Assembly (NCBI GenBank): GCA_963778845.1
Contig: CAVZVW010000001.1
Location: 1-64,000 of the forward strand
From: CAVZVW01 sp963778845
Lineage (GTDB): Bacteria; Actinomycetota; Actinomycetes; Actinomycetales; Kineosporiaceae
DNA: 64,000 bases
Direction: 5' to 3'
Position 1 is the first letter of the stretch. Every line of letters starts with the position of its first letter. This document shows, piece by piece, positions 27,001 to 35,996 of this stretch. Position numbers and translations under genes: made by a program. The notes beneath the pieces are model-generated. The model searched no databases. It was not told the DNA's origin and worked only from the letters and a program-made list of their open reading frames with translations.

Positions 27001-27630
27001 CTCCCCGGCCAGCGCGAGCACCGCCTCGGTGACGGTGGTCGGGGCGGCCTCGACGTCGGCCAGGTCGGCGTCCCACCGTTGCACGATGTCGGCGGCGAGC
27101 TGCCAGGCGGCCGCCTCGCTGAGAAGCCGCGCCGTCGGCTCGACGCCGACCCTGAGACCATGGTCGGCGACCAGCGCTGCCGCGTAGGCGTTGTAGGTCG
27201 AGATCGGGACGGACTGGGGCTCATGGTCGGTGAACCCCCGTCGGTGCAATGCCCGCAGCCGCGAGCGGACTCGGTCGGCCAGCTCGGCAGCGGCCTTCCG
27301 GGTGAACGTGAGACCGAGGATCTCGTCGGCCTCGACGCAGCCGTTGGCCACCAGCCAGACGACCCGGGCGGCCATGGTCTCCGTCTTGCCCGAGCCTGCT
27401 CCGGCCACGACAAGCAGCGGCTGCAGCGGGGCTTCGATGACCGCGACCTGCTCCTGTGTCGGTTCGGGGCGCCCGAGGGCCCGCGCGATCTGCACGGCTG
27501 ACACCACCGGCCGATCGATCGGGCCCGCGCTCGTTCGCGCACGACCCGCGGCGGGTGCGTCGAGCGGAAGCTCGAGCTGGAGTGTCGCCTGCGCGGCCCC
27601 CGGAGCCCCGGAGTCCTTCCGCCGGCTCAC
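23992..27630 (-). CDS. adnB: AdnB-type helicase-nuclease subunit
   Basis: A 1212-residue protein acting with AdnA to resect double-strand breaks, the mycobacterial counterpart of RecBCD/AddAB. Walker A is VVAGAGSGKTET near 76. DEYQDTSHAQLSLL, GDPHQSIYGWRGASAG and VMTVHAAKGLEWDVVAVVG are helicase motifs, and RRLMYVALTRARRRLLLTG is motif VI. A C-terminal nuclease domain holds GRIDAVFG and WDVVDWKTGPPPDG (the D...DxK catalytic set). A Glu-Leu-Ala repeat (AELAELAELAD) comes from a 9-bp repeat. GTG 27630 overlaps the adnA stop by 4 nt. Confidence 0.92.
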   Translation of the reverse strand: MSRRKDSGAPGAAQATLQLELPLDAPAAGRARTSAGPIDRPVVSAVQIARALGRPEPTQEQVAVIEAPLQPLLVVAGAGSGKTETMAARVVWLVANGCVEADEILGLTFTRKAAAELADRVRSRLRALHRRGFTDHEPQSVPISTYNAYAAALVADHGLRVGVEPTARLLSEAAAWQLAADIVQRWDADLADVEAAPTTVTEAVLALAGECAEHLVDPDVVDDLLAHVTEHVAALPARLGEVSAGPPRPAVRDRLARLAAKRSLLPVVLAFQQRKRELDVLDFGDQVALAARIALHEPDVGKGERARYRVVLLDEYQDTSHAQLSLLRALFGGAHPVVAVGDPHQSIYGWRGASAGNLQRFPVDFPGTDGAPAATSHLATSWRNDTAVLLAANRVSAALREGGAPGRERDLVVPVPPLDPRPGAGAGRVQVQWLPTVEDEARAVADVAEAEWHAGRSGEPAGPSVAVLCRTRGLFAVVEAALRAKGLPVEVVGLGGLLSVPEVADLRATLEVVHDPTRGDSLMRLLVGPALRLGPRDLEALSAWSSALAHRAVRAPVGPAATGSGSAAAGPPTGAVTETRGLPRVIDPADERSIVDGLDRLPPTGWAGPAGQRLSVEGARRLSRLGSVLRDLRGRAGSLPLADLVLDVERALLLDVEVASVPGCTPAAARANLDAFVDVAAGFADQAASGARAGAAGHLGNGARAGLGAFLAWLDAADARERGLETPVTQVRPDAVQVMTVHAAKGLEWDVVAVVGLVEGTFPSGASGRAPTSSNGWMGDLGALPYPLRGDAHSLPRWEVQAARTQGEAVSALEDFRTRCSHHEVAEERRLMYVALTRARRRLLLTGAVWGEGSTPRQPSRFLAELAELAELADLGRPAGLAEAGPLGVSSTWTPAPPAGATNPREALVRSATWPPGPAAPRRAELQRGADLVRAAQRDADQEGSRSDAAAGWDREVRLLLRERDRAVQPCLDVVLPAHLSASRVVAMAADPHGLANRLRRPMPEPPNPYARRGSAFHAWLERRFGAAALVDVDELPGAADDAVADGELAALQARFLSSEWAERSPEAVEVAVETPVGGLLVRGRIDAVFGSPGPDGPHWDVVDWKTGPPPDGAAQAAERAVQLALYRLAWARLQGVPVERVGAAFFYASTGQTVRPARLLDEAEITTLLDRAVATGSREGSPGLVDDGVEVGQHANGVVDDVVVVTGDPVQ

Positions 27631-30600
27631 TGCCCCACCTGACGTCCTTCGGCGTGCAGCGGGCAGCAGCGCCGTACCGCACAGCCTCGGCATCCCGGGT
27701 TCCCGGTGGCCGGGAACGTCGCGCCTGCCATTGCCTCTGCCACCGACTCGACGAGAACCCGGGCCCATTGCGGGTCGTCGTCGCGCGCCAGCGGTGCCTG
27801 CTGCTGCATCGAGACCGACCTGGTCTCCTTGCCCAGGTGAACCAGCAGGGCGCCCCCGCTGGTCGGCACACCGACGGCCTGGCCGGCGAGCCCCCCTCCT
27901 CGACAGCCAGCTGGTACACGCCGAGCTGGGCATGACGCGCTACCTCGTTCGACGTCGGGCCGCTGCGGCCGGTCTTGAGGTCGGCGACGACAAGGCGCCC
28001 CTCGGGGTCACGTTCGAGGCGGTCGACGTTGCCGCGCACCACCGCCCGACCGACCTGGATCTCGACCGGACACTCGGCGGCGACCAGCTCACGACCGGCC
28101 CCCCGCGCGAGCGCGGTGTACTGCGAGAGCCTGGCGAGCATCCTGCGGGCTCGGTCCTTCTCCCGCCGACCGACCCAGCCGCCGCCCAGCGCGAGGCGCT
28201 CGACGCGCGCCTCGAACAGCTCGAGAAGCCGGTCGAGGTCGCCCTCGGGACATTCCTGCGCGAGCTCGTGGACGAGCGTCCCGAGACTCTGCGCGGCCGA
28301 GGACGCCGGCGAACCACCGGTCGACTCGAGCAGCCACCGAAGGCCGCATCTCGTGAACTGCTCGACGCGCGAGGGCGACACCCTGACCTCCTCGCCGTCC
28401 CGACGCAGACCGCCCGGCGCCGACAGGTCGGCCACGCCGTACCAGTCGTCGGGGTCGGCGCCTGGGACGCCGGCCGATACGAGGTCGGCCAAGGCCCGGC
28501 CCGCGTCCCGCCTCTGGAGATCGGGGGCGCCCGGGTCACAGACCTGGGCACGCAACGCCGCGACCAGGGACGACAGCGTCATCGACCGCGGGACGTCACT
28601 GAGCGGCCTCAGCTCGACGTCGTCCGGGAGCGGGTCGACGAGGTCGAGCAGCGGCGAAGGGAGCTCCTCCTCAGACCGGACCGCTGTCACGAGCAGGTGT
28701 CGGCGCGCGCGGCTGACGGCGACCAGGAAGAGCCGCAGCTCGTCGTCCAGGACGGCCGCGCGCTGGCCGGCCAGGCTCGGCCCGCCCGAGGTCTGCTGCG
28801 GCCCGTCAGGGGCCCGCCCGTCGAGGAGGTCGGCCAGGGCCTGGGCACCCAGGAGCGAGCTGCGCAGTCGAAGGTCCGGCCATGACCCTTCCTGGACCCC
28901 CGGCACCGCGACGACGTCCCACTCGCGCCCGACGGCGCCTTGCGCGGTCAGCAACGTGATCGCATCGGTGTCCGGTGCCCGGTCGGCGAGGGTGTCGGCG
29001 GGCACCTCCTCGCCCTCCAGGTAGTCCAGGAACCCCTCAGGCCCATTGCGCGGCAACCGGTCGACATAGCGTGCAGCGGCCTCGAAGAGTGCCACGACGG
29101 CGTCGAGGTCGCGGTCGGCCCGCGCGCCTGCGAGCCCCCCGGCGAGGGCCGTCCGGCGCCACCCCTGACCGAGACCGGCAGCGTCCCAGAGCGCCCAGAG
29201 CACCGTCTCGGCATTGGCCCCCGCCACCGCGCGGGCCTCCCGCCCCGCGGCGAGCACCGAGGCCACCCGCCGCGCTCCCCGTGTGACCTGCCCGTCGGGA
29301 AGCAGGTTCGCCGACGGCTGCGCCAGCGCCTCGGCCAGCAGGACGTCGCTTCCCCGGCTGCCTCCCGCCGTGAGCTCGGCGCTGCGTAACCGCTGCTTCA
29401 GCCGCCGCAGGCCGACGGTGTCCACAGCACCCAGCTGACCCGTCAGGAGCTGGACGGCGACCTCGTGCGTCAGGGCGCTCGGGTCGAGGGCGCATCGCAG
29501 CGCCAACCGCAGCGGGACGACCGCCGGCTCGTCCCGGACCGGCACCTCGGCCGCCGGCACGCTCACCGGAACTCCCGCGGCCGACAGGGCCCGCCGCAGG
29601 GGCTGTGTCGCGCGGGACGAGCGGACGACCACAGCCATGCGTGCCCAGGGCACGCCGAGCTCGAGGTGGTGGCGCCGGACGTACTGGGCGACGTAGGCCG
29701 CCTCCTGGGCGGCCGAGGAGAGCACCCTCACGGCGACGGACTCCCCCGGCTGCCCAGACCCGGCGACGCCGGCGCTCGGCGCGCCGCGGTGCGCCACCAC
29801 CCCCGAGCTCCCGATCCGGGCGGTCACCCGGCCCGCCGCGGCGCGTAACAGGGGCCCATGCCGGTGAACGGTCCGGAGCACCACCACCGTCGCCGGCCGC
29901 CCGTCGGCCCGCGGGAACCGGTCGGCCGCCTCCGCGAGCAGGCGTGGCCTGGCCCCACGGAACGTCTGGGTCGCGACGTCGGGGTCGCCGACCAGCAGCA
30001 GGTCGCGGCCGGGGCCGGCCAGCAGGTCGAGGAGGCGCTGCGTCGCCGCGGTCGCCTCGTGCGCGTCGTCGACGGCGACCACGGCCCAGCGCTGCCGCTC
30101 TGCCTCCAGCAGATCGGCATCCTCGGCGAGCAGAACGGTGGCGGCGTCCACGATCCCGGCCGGGTCGTAGCCCCCGGGGGTGGCCAGGGAGGTCACGTCG
30201 AGGTACTCGCCGAGGACGTCGGCGGCGGCGACCCAGTCGGGTCGGTCGGCCCGTCGACCCAGCCGTGCGAGGTCCGCCGGGGACAGGCCCCTCTCCACCG
30301 CGCGCATGAGCAGGTCACGAAGCTCGTCGCGGAACCCTCGCAGGGCACGGACCTGGGGACCCACCGAGGACGGCCAGGCAGGGACCCGCCCCTCGCCCAG
30401 CTCGTGACCGGCCAGCAGCTCGGCCAGGATGCGGTCCTGCTCCGGTCCGGAGATCAGCCGCGGCACGGGGTCGCCGTCCAGCACCCGCACCCGTCGCAGC
30501 AGGCCGAAGCAGTACGCCTGCGCCGTGCGCGCCAACGGCTCGCGCACCGTTCGGCCCAGCCGGGCTGCGACCCGGTCACGAAGGGAAGTGGCGGCTCGGC

Positions 30601-30874
30601 GCGTGGGCGCGAGTGCGAGCACGCCGTCCGGTGCCACACCGTCGCGGTCGACCCGGGCCACCAGGCACTCGACCAGGGTGGTGGTCTTGCCGCTGCCTGG
30701 TGCTCCGAGCACGACCAGTGGGCCGGACCCCTGGGCGTGGGCGACCGCAGCGCGCTGCACGTCGTCCAGGGGCGGCATCGACCGGTCGGCGAGCGCGGGG
30801 CCGGCGACCAGGCGCAGCGCGGGCAGCCCACTCGCGGCGGCTGCCCCGGTGCCATTCCTGCTCACGTCGGGCAT
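27627..30874 (-). CDS. adnA: AdnA-type helicase-nuclease subunit, one frameshift
   Basis: The AdnA partner of AdnB, about 1082 residues when repaired. The N-terminal Walker A is LGAPGSGKTTT; VAVDDAHEAT and GDPDVATQTFRGARP are degenerate motor motifs. The C-terminal nuclease has GNVDRLERD and LVVADLKTGRSG. Cysteines in FTRCGLRW and in GCRGCAVRRCCP resemble the iron-sulfur staple of AddB-like nucleases. The frame breaks near 27895 at a run of six C (G on the coding strand); one more G gives EEGGLAGQAVGVPTSGGAL and joins both parts. This fits a homopolymer deletion in the data. Confidence 0.9.
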
Positions 30875-30914
30875 CCCATCACAGGCGACCGACAGGACCC
30901 CCGCGACCGGAGAT

Positions 30915-30966
30915 CACCCCGACCGGTCACCCCGACCGATCACCCCGACCGGTCACCCCGACCGGG
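30915..30966. repeat. Tandem 13-bp repeat, four copies
   Basis: Four units of CACCCCGACCGGT, one with GAT at the end and one with GGG, lie between the alkyltransferase-like gene and the adnA start. They are close to the adnA ATG, so they are part of its 5' region. Confidence 0.9.
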
Positions 30967-31001
30967 GCTGGGCCCTGCGTCGCCGTGGCCGGTACCGGTG
31001 C

Positions 31002-31400
31002 CTACCCGACCCCGTCCCATCGCGCACGGCGCAGGTCGATGCGGCGGTCGAGTGAACGACCCCGAGACGGACGCACCGGGGTGCCCTCTGCGCGGTAGCT
31101 CGCGAGGGCCTCGCGCTCATGGCCCGGCGGCGGGGAGCCGTCGGCCTTGACCACGCGCCACCACGGGACGGCGCCTCCCCAGCGCGACATCACCGCACCC
31201 ACCTGGCGAGGGCCGCCCTGCCCGACGAACTCCGCGACGTCCCCGTAGGTCATCACACGGCCGGGCGGGATGAGGTCGACGACGTCCAGCACCTGGGACA
31301 CGTAGTCGGGGACGTCGTCGTCCGCCTCGCCGATCGGGACGGCGCGCGCCCGGCCCGCGGGGGCGTCGTCCTGCCTGGGGCGCGGCACGATGCCCAGCAT
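31002..31400 (-). CDS. Alkyltransferase-like protein (MGMT family without Cys)
   Basis: A DNA-repair protein of the O6-alkylguanine family. The conserved VLDVVDLIPPGRVMTYGDVA helix-turn-helix and VGAVMSRWGGAVPWWRVVKA are present. The active-site PCHRV Cys of true methyltransferases is Trp (PWWRV), which defines alkyltransferase-like proteins that bind and flip alkylated guanine and recruit excision repair. ATG 31400 is preferred to an in-frame start at 31457, because that region holds the terminator of the upstream gene. Gene order matches Rv3204. Confidence 0.88.
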   Translation of the reverse strand: MLGIVPRPRQDDAPAGRARAVPIGEADDDVPDYVSQVLDVVDLIPPGRVMTYGDVAEFVGQGGPRQVGAVMSRWGGAVPWWRVVKADGSPPPGHEREALASYRAEGTPVRPSRGRSLDRRIDLRRARWDGVG

Positions 31401-31411
31401 GCCCCACGACA

Positions 31412-31471
31412 CGACCTCTGGGGGGTTGCCGTCGCCACCCGGGCGGGTAGGCGACAACCCCCCAGAGGTCG
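31412..31471 (-). terminator. Perfect 17-bp hairpin terminator of the MMPL gene
   Basis: CGACCTCTGGGGGGTTG (31412-31428) and its exact complement (31455-31471) form a 17-bp stem. An inner GTCGCC/GGCGAC stem (31431-31436, 31450-31455) extends it. It begins 5 nt after the MMPL stop codon on the minus strand. Confidence 0.8.
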
Positions 31472-31476
31472 CTACG

Positions 31477-33717
31477 TCAGTGGTGCAGCTGGGGCAGCCA
31501 CCGCGGGCCGGTGTGCGCCCTACGGCCGAGCAGCGCGAGCACGGCCGGCAGCAGCACGCCGCGGACCAGGGTCGCGTCCAGCAGGACCGCCGTGGCCAGG
31601 CCGACGCCCAGCTCCTTCATCTCCAGCGACGACAGGGTCCCGAAGATCGCGAAGACCGCGAACATGACGGCCGCCGCGCTCGTCACCACACCGGCCGACC
31701 GGGCGACCCCGAGCCGCACCGCCTCACGCGGACCGACGCCGGTGTCGTAGGCCTCGCGGACGCGGCTGACCACGAAGACGTGGTAGTCCATCGACAGCCC
31801 GAAGAGGATCACGAACATCAGCAGCGGCAGCCATGCGGCGATCGAGCCGATCGAGGTGAACGCGAGCAGGCCCTCTGCCCAGTGGTGCTGGAAGACCAGC
31901 GTCATCACGCCGTAGGCCGCACCGACCGACAGCAGGTTCAGCACCACGGTGGCAACAGCCAGCCAGGGCGAGCCGAACGAGATCAGCATGACCACCAGCG
32001 TGAGCGCCAGCACGAAGCCGACGACCCACGGAAGGCGCTGGCTCATCCACGTGGACAGGTCGGTGACAGCCGCGCTGCCGCCGACGTGCACCTGCGCACC
32101 CGGCACGGACGCCAGGCTCGACCGCAGGGCCGGCACGACCTCCGACCGGATGGCCGACACGGCTTGGTCGAGCCTCGGGTCGGACTGCGAGACCGGCACC
32201 GCGAGCGACATCACCGAGACCGCACCGTCGGTCGAGACCTGGATCTGGGGCTGCTGCCCCACGACCTTGCCCGTCTGCAGCGCGACCGGGAACGAGGACT
32301 CCAGCGCCGAGCGGACGTGCGCGGCCTGGGCTGCCGGGGCCTTGACGACCACGTCCACGGTCGTGCCGTCCTGCGGGAACGCCGCCGTGAGACGGTCGTA
32401 CGCCTGGATGACCTTGAAGCTCTTCGGCAGGGACTCCGGGCCGGGCAGCGCCGTCCGCATCCCCAGGGCCGGCACCGCGAGCCCGACGAGGAGCAGGCCG
32501 GCGCCAACCGTCCACGCCACCGGGGCGGCGGTGACCCGGCCGGCCAGCCGACCCCAGAAGCTGTCGGCGGAGCCACGGCGCGCCGCCCGGCGCTTGGAGA
32601 AGGGCAGCCGCAGGCTCTCCACGCGGTCGCCGAGCACCGACAGGAGCGCCGGAAGAAGCGTCGCCGAGGCGAGCACCGCGACGAGCACCACGACCATCGC
32701 GCCGATGGCCAGCGACGTGAACATGCCGCCGGCGACGAGCATGCCGGACATCGCGACGACCACGGTCAGGCCGGAGATGACGACCGCGCGGCCGGCCGTG
32801 GCGCCGGCGCGGGCGATCGCCTCGCGCACCGATGCACCCGCCGCTCGCTCCTCACGGGCGCGCCGGATGACGAAGAGCGCGTAGTCGACGCCCACCGCCA
32901 GGCCGATGAGCAGCACGAGGCTCTGCGTGTTCTGGTCCACGGGCGTCACCTGTCGCGAGGCGAACGCGGTGAGGCCGAGCGCGACGATGACGGAGCCGAT
33001 GCCGAGCAGAACGGGGACGCCGGCCGCCACCACGGCGCCGAAGGCGACGAGCAGCACGCCGAGCGTCACCGGCAGGCTGAAGAGCTCGGCGCGCTTGAAG
33101 TCGGCCTCCATGCTCTTGCCCACCTCGTCGTCGATCGAGCCGGGGCCGACCTGGCCCACCGTGAGCTCGGGGTGCGCGTCGGCCAGCCGCTGGGTGACAG
33201 CGAGCATGGGGCCCACGACCTCCGAGGGCGCCGTCCCGCCGGCAGGCACCGTGCCGCCCGGGCCGGGAGCGGTCGCTGAGAGCGCGACTGCCAGCACGAG
33301 CGTGCGGCCGTCCGGTGACAGCACGGGCTCACCGACGGAGGCGACGCCCTGGACACCTGTGTACGCGGCGCGCAGCTGCGAGCCGAGAGCGCCCACCCGG
33401 TCGGCGGTCAGCGAACCGGAGCGCGGCGTCACGACCACGTTCTCGGTCGGCTTCACACCGAAGTCGGCACCCGCGCTGATCCGAGCAGCGGTCGCGGAGT
33501 CGCCGACGAGCTGAGCCACGGGGTCGGTCGTCTTCATGCCGGCGCCGAGGAGCACGAACGCCCCGGCGAGCACGAGCACGCCCGCGAACACCGTGCGCCA
33601 ACGGTGCTGCGCGCACCAGGCGGCCGGCGACCGGCGGGACTGAGAGGGGTGCGGCGGCACCTCTGTGTGCCGCGGCGGGGTCTGCCCGGGTGGCCGGGTC
33701 GATACCGAAGTCGTCAT
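31477..33717 (-). CDS. MMPL family RND-type transporter
   Basis: A 746-residue membrane transporter of the MMPL family, which exports lipids or drugs and is driven by proton flow. Twelve hydrophobic segments are seen in two halves: one, then a periplasmic loop, then five or six (VTLGVLLVAFGAVVAAG, SLVLLIGLAVGVDYALFVI, GRAVVISGLTVVVAMSG), then the repeat (LPWVVGFVLALTLVVMLI, LPLLMFVILFGLSMDYHVFVV). GVDYALF and SMDYHVF carry the family Asp-Tyr pairs in the transport path. ATG 33717 is chosen over 33753. It is divergent from the histidine kinase gene. Confidence 0.9.
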   Translation of the reverse strand: MTTSVSTRPPGQTPPRHTEVPPHPSQSRRSPAAWCAQHRWRTVFAGVLVLAGAFVLLGAGMKTTDPVAQLVGDSATAARISAGADFGVKPTENVVVTPRSGSLTADRVGALGSQLRAAYTGVQGVASVGEPVLSPDGRTLVLAVALSATAPGPGGTVPAGGTAPSEVVGPMLAVTQRLADAHPELTVGQVGPGSIDDEVGKSMEADFKRAELFSLPVTLGVLLVAFGAVVAAGVPVLLGIGSVIVALGLTAFASRQVTPVDQNTQSLVLLIGLAVGVDYALFVIRRAREERAAGASVREAIARAGATAGRAVVISGLTVVVAMSGMLVAGGMFTSLAIGAMVVVLVAVLASATLLPALLSVLGDRVESLRLPFSKRRAARRGSADSFWGRLAGRVTAAPVAWTVGAGLLLVGLAVPALGMRTALPGPESLPKSFKVIQAYDRLTAAFPQDGTTVDVVVKAPAAQAAHVRSALESSFPVALQTGKVVGQQPQIQVSTDGAVSVMSLAVPVSQSDPRLDQAVSAIRSEVVPALRSSLASVPGAQVHVGGSAAVTDLSTWMSQRLPWVVGFVLALTLVVMLISFGSPWLAVATVVLNLLSVGAAYGVMTLVFQHHWAEGLLAFTSIGSIAAWLPLLMFVILFGLSMDYHVFVVSRVREAYDTGVGPREAVRLGVARSAGVVTSAAAVMFAVFAIFGTLSSLEMKELGVGLATAVLLDATLVRGVLLPAVLALLGRRAHTGPRWLPQLHH

Positions 33718-33903
33718 GGGTTCGAGACTGTCGGCGGCGACGGTGCCGAGCATTGGTGCACTCCGGCGAACTCAGGGTGGGGACAACCCCCGCGCCTGGG
33801 GAGGGCTGGCCGCCCCACCCACCTGGCGGTAGGGATGGCCCCCGCCCCGGTCCGGTGGCGCGCCCCATGCCAGCGGGACGACGGACTGCCTACGGTGGTG
33901 GAC

Positions 33904-35304
33904 GTGAGCTCGACCAGCATTGCCCGACCGCCGTCCTCCGGCCCCGACGTCGCTAACCTGCGCAGGGTCAGCCCCCGCACGCTCGGCGCGGTCTGGGCGT
34001 GGGGGTGGCTCGCCATCGCCCACCTCGTCATCGACCTGCTCGTCGCCGCGCCCTTCCTCGTCGTCGCATCGTTCGTGATCGTCGGCGTCGCCACCCTGCC
34101 TGCCCTGCTGCTCGGCGTGCCGATCCTGGTGGTCACGCTGGCCCTGGCGATGGGTCTCGGTGCGCTGGAGCGGGTGCGCCTGCAGGCGTTCACCGGCGTC
34201 GCAGTCCTTCCCGCGCGGGCGCCGCGACGCGACCAGGCCGCCTGGCGACGGCTGGTCCTGGACTGGCGGCCCTGGCGCGCCTCGGCCTACCTGGCCCTGG
34301 TCTCCGTCTGGGGGCTGGTCGCCGGGACCATCGTGCTCGTCGTGACCTGCACCGTGGTCGCGCTGTCCCTGCTGCCCACCTACCGCCACGCGCTGCCCGG
34401 GGACCAGATCGCCGTGCCCCTCTGGACCCCGGTCGACATCAGCGGCTCATGGCCGTTGCTCTGGGCCGGCGGGCTCGCCGGCCTCATGGTGCTGCCGCTG
34501 GTCGCTCGCGGCCTCGTGGCGGTGGACATCGCACTCGTGCGCTACCTGCTGGGGCGCAACCAGACCGAACAGGTTCGCGAGCTGTCGCAACGCGTGCAGA
34601 CCCTCACCGAGACGCGGGTGGCCACCGTGGACTCCGTCGAGGCCGAGCGGCGCCGCATCGAACGCGACCTGCATGACGGCCCCCAGCAACGGCTCGTCGC
34701 CATCGCGATGGACCTCGGGATGGCGCGCGACAAGCTCGGCCGCGACCCCGAGGGGGCGAGCGAGCTGCTCGACAAGGCGCACCAGGCCGCGAAGGACGCG
34801 ATCACGGAGATGCGTCAGGTGGCCCGGGGCATCGCTCCGCCCGTGCTGACCGACCGCGGGCTCGACGCCGCGCTGTCGGCGCTGGCGGCCCGCGCCCCCG
34901 TGCCGGTCGACGTCAGCGTGGACGTGCCGCAGCGCCCCTCGCCGACCGTCGAGGCCATCGCCTACTTCTGCGTCTCGGAGGCGCTCACCAACGTCGCCAA
35001 GCACGCCCATGCCCGCTCCGCCCGGGTCGTGGTCACCGGGGGCGACGGCGTCCTGGCCCTGCGGGTCAGCGACGACGGTGTCGGCGGCGCCGACGGCGCA
35101 CGCGGCACCGGGCTGAACGGGCTTCGTGACCGGGTGCGCGCCGTCGACGGCACTCTCGAGGTGACGTCACCGACCGGCGGCGGCACGTTGCTCGAGGTCA
35201 CGCTGCCCGACACCCGGTCGCGCGCCGAGCGCAACCCCTACGCAGCACCGGTTCTCCCAGAGCCTGCGCCGCAGCCGAACCCCGACCCGAGGAGCACCTC
35301 GTGA
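33904..35304 (+). CDS. Sensor histidine kinase, NarL/DesK class
   Basis: A 466-residue membrane kinase. Four transmembrane segments (LVIDLLVAAPFLVVASFVIV, PALLLGVPILVVTLALAMGL, YLALVSVWGLVAGTIVLVV, WPLLWAGGLAGLMVLPLVA) form a small N-terminal sensor domain. The HisKA_3 phosphoacceptor is ERRRIERDLHDGPQQRLVAI with the His in DLHDG. The ATPase N box is SEALTNVAKHAHARS; the G box is DDGVGGADGARGTGLNGLRD. TACGGT at 33891-33896 lies 7 nt before GTG 33904, so a leaderless start is likely. It overlaps the response regulator start. Confidence 0.92.
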   Translation: MSSTSIARPPSSGPDVANLRRVSPRTLGAVWAWGWLAIAHLVIDLLVAAPFLVVASFVIVGVATLPALLLGVPILVVTLALAMGLGALERVRLQAFTGVAVLPARAPRRDQAAWRRLVLDWRPWRASAYLALVSVWGLVAGTIVLVVTCTVVALSLLPTYRHALPGDQIAVPLWTPVDISGSWPLLWAGGLAGLMVLPLVARGLVAVDIALVRYLLGRNQTEQVRELSQRVQTLTETRVATVDSVEAERRRIERDLHDGPQQRLVAIAMDLGMARDKLGRDPEGASELLDKAHQAAKDAITEMRQVARGIAPPVLTDRGLDAALSALAARAPVPVDVSVDVPQRPSPTVEAIAYFCVSEALTNVAKHAHARSARVVVTGGDGVLALRVSDDGVGGADGARGTGLNGLRDRVRAVDGTLEVTSPTGGGTLLEVTLPDTRSRAERNPYAAPVLPEPAPQPNPDPRSTS

Positions 35305-35996
35305 GCACCGCGACACCCGACACCATCGCCCGACTGCGCGTCGTCCTCGCCGAGGACTCCGTGCTGCTGCGGGAAGGCCTGCAACGGCTGCTGTCGGACG
35401 CCGACTTCGATGTCGTGGACGCCTGCGGCGACGCCGAGTCGTTCCTGAGGTCCGTGCAGGCCAACCAGCCCGACCTCGTCGTGGTCGACGTGCGCATGCC
35501 GCCGACCTTCACCGACGAGGGCGTGCGGGCCGCGCTCGTCGTGCGCGAGCAGTTCCCGGACATCGCCGTGCTCGTGCTGAGCCAGTACGTGGAGGAGAAC
35601 TACGCCACCGAGCTGGTCGCCGGCCGCTCACGCGGCGTGGGATACCTGCTCAAGGACCGGGTCGCCGACGTCAGCGACTTCGTGGAGGCTCTGCGCCGCG
35701 TCGCCGCGGGCGGCACGGCGCTGGACCCCGAGGTGGTCAGCCAGCTGCTCTCCCGTGCGCGCCGCAAGGACCCGCTCGAGCGCCTGACTCCCCGCGAGGC
35801 CGAGGTGCTGCAGCTGATGGCCGAGGGCAAGTCCAACACCGCGATCGCCGCGGCGCTCGTCGTCACCGAGGGGGCGGTCGAGAAGCACGTCTCGAGCATC
35901 TTCGCCAAGCTCGACCTGCCGCCCACCGAGCACGACCACCGGCGGGTGCTCGCCGTGCTGCGGTGGCTGGAGCGCGGCGAGGCAGGCGAGGCGTAG
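35301..35996 (+). CDS. LuxR/NarL-type response regulator
   Basis: A 231-residue response regulator, partner of the kinase before it; the GTG start overlaps the kinase stop by 4 nt. The receiver domain has the acidic pair VVLAEDSVLLREGL, the phospho-Asp in DLVVVDVRMPP and the Lys in YLLKDRV. The C-terminal LuxR DNA-binding domain is LTPREAEVLQLMAEGKSNTA with EKHVSSIFAKLDL. It probably regulates the downstream gene and perhaps itself. Confidence 0.94.
   Translation: MSTATPDTIARLRVVLAEDSVLLREGLQRLLSDADFDVVDACGDAESFLRSVQANQPDLVVVDVRMPPTFTDEGVRAALVVREQFPDIAVLVLSQYVEENYATELVAGRSRGVGYLLKDRVADVSDFVEALRRVAAGGTALDPEVVSQLLSRARRKDPLERLTPREAEVLQLMAEGKSNTAIAAALVVTEGAVEKHVSSIFAKLDLPPTEHDHRRVLAVLRWLERGEAGEA

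Noticed and set aside
28000..30900. Long plus-strand ORFs opposite adnA
   Set aside because: Mirror-coding artefacts of a very GC-rich gene.
31401..31457. N-terminal extension of the alkyltransferase-like gene
   Set aside because: The stretch contains the hairpin terminator of the preceding gene.
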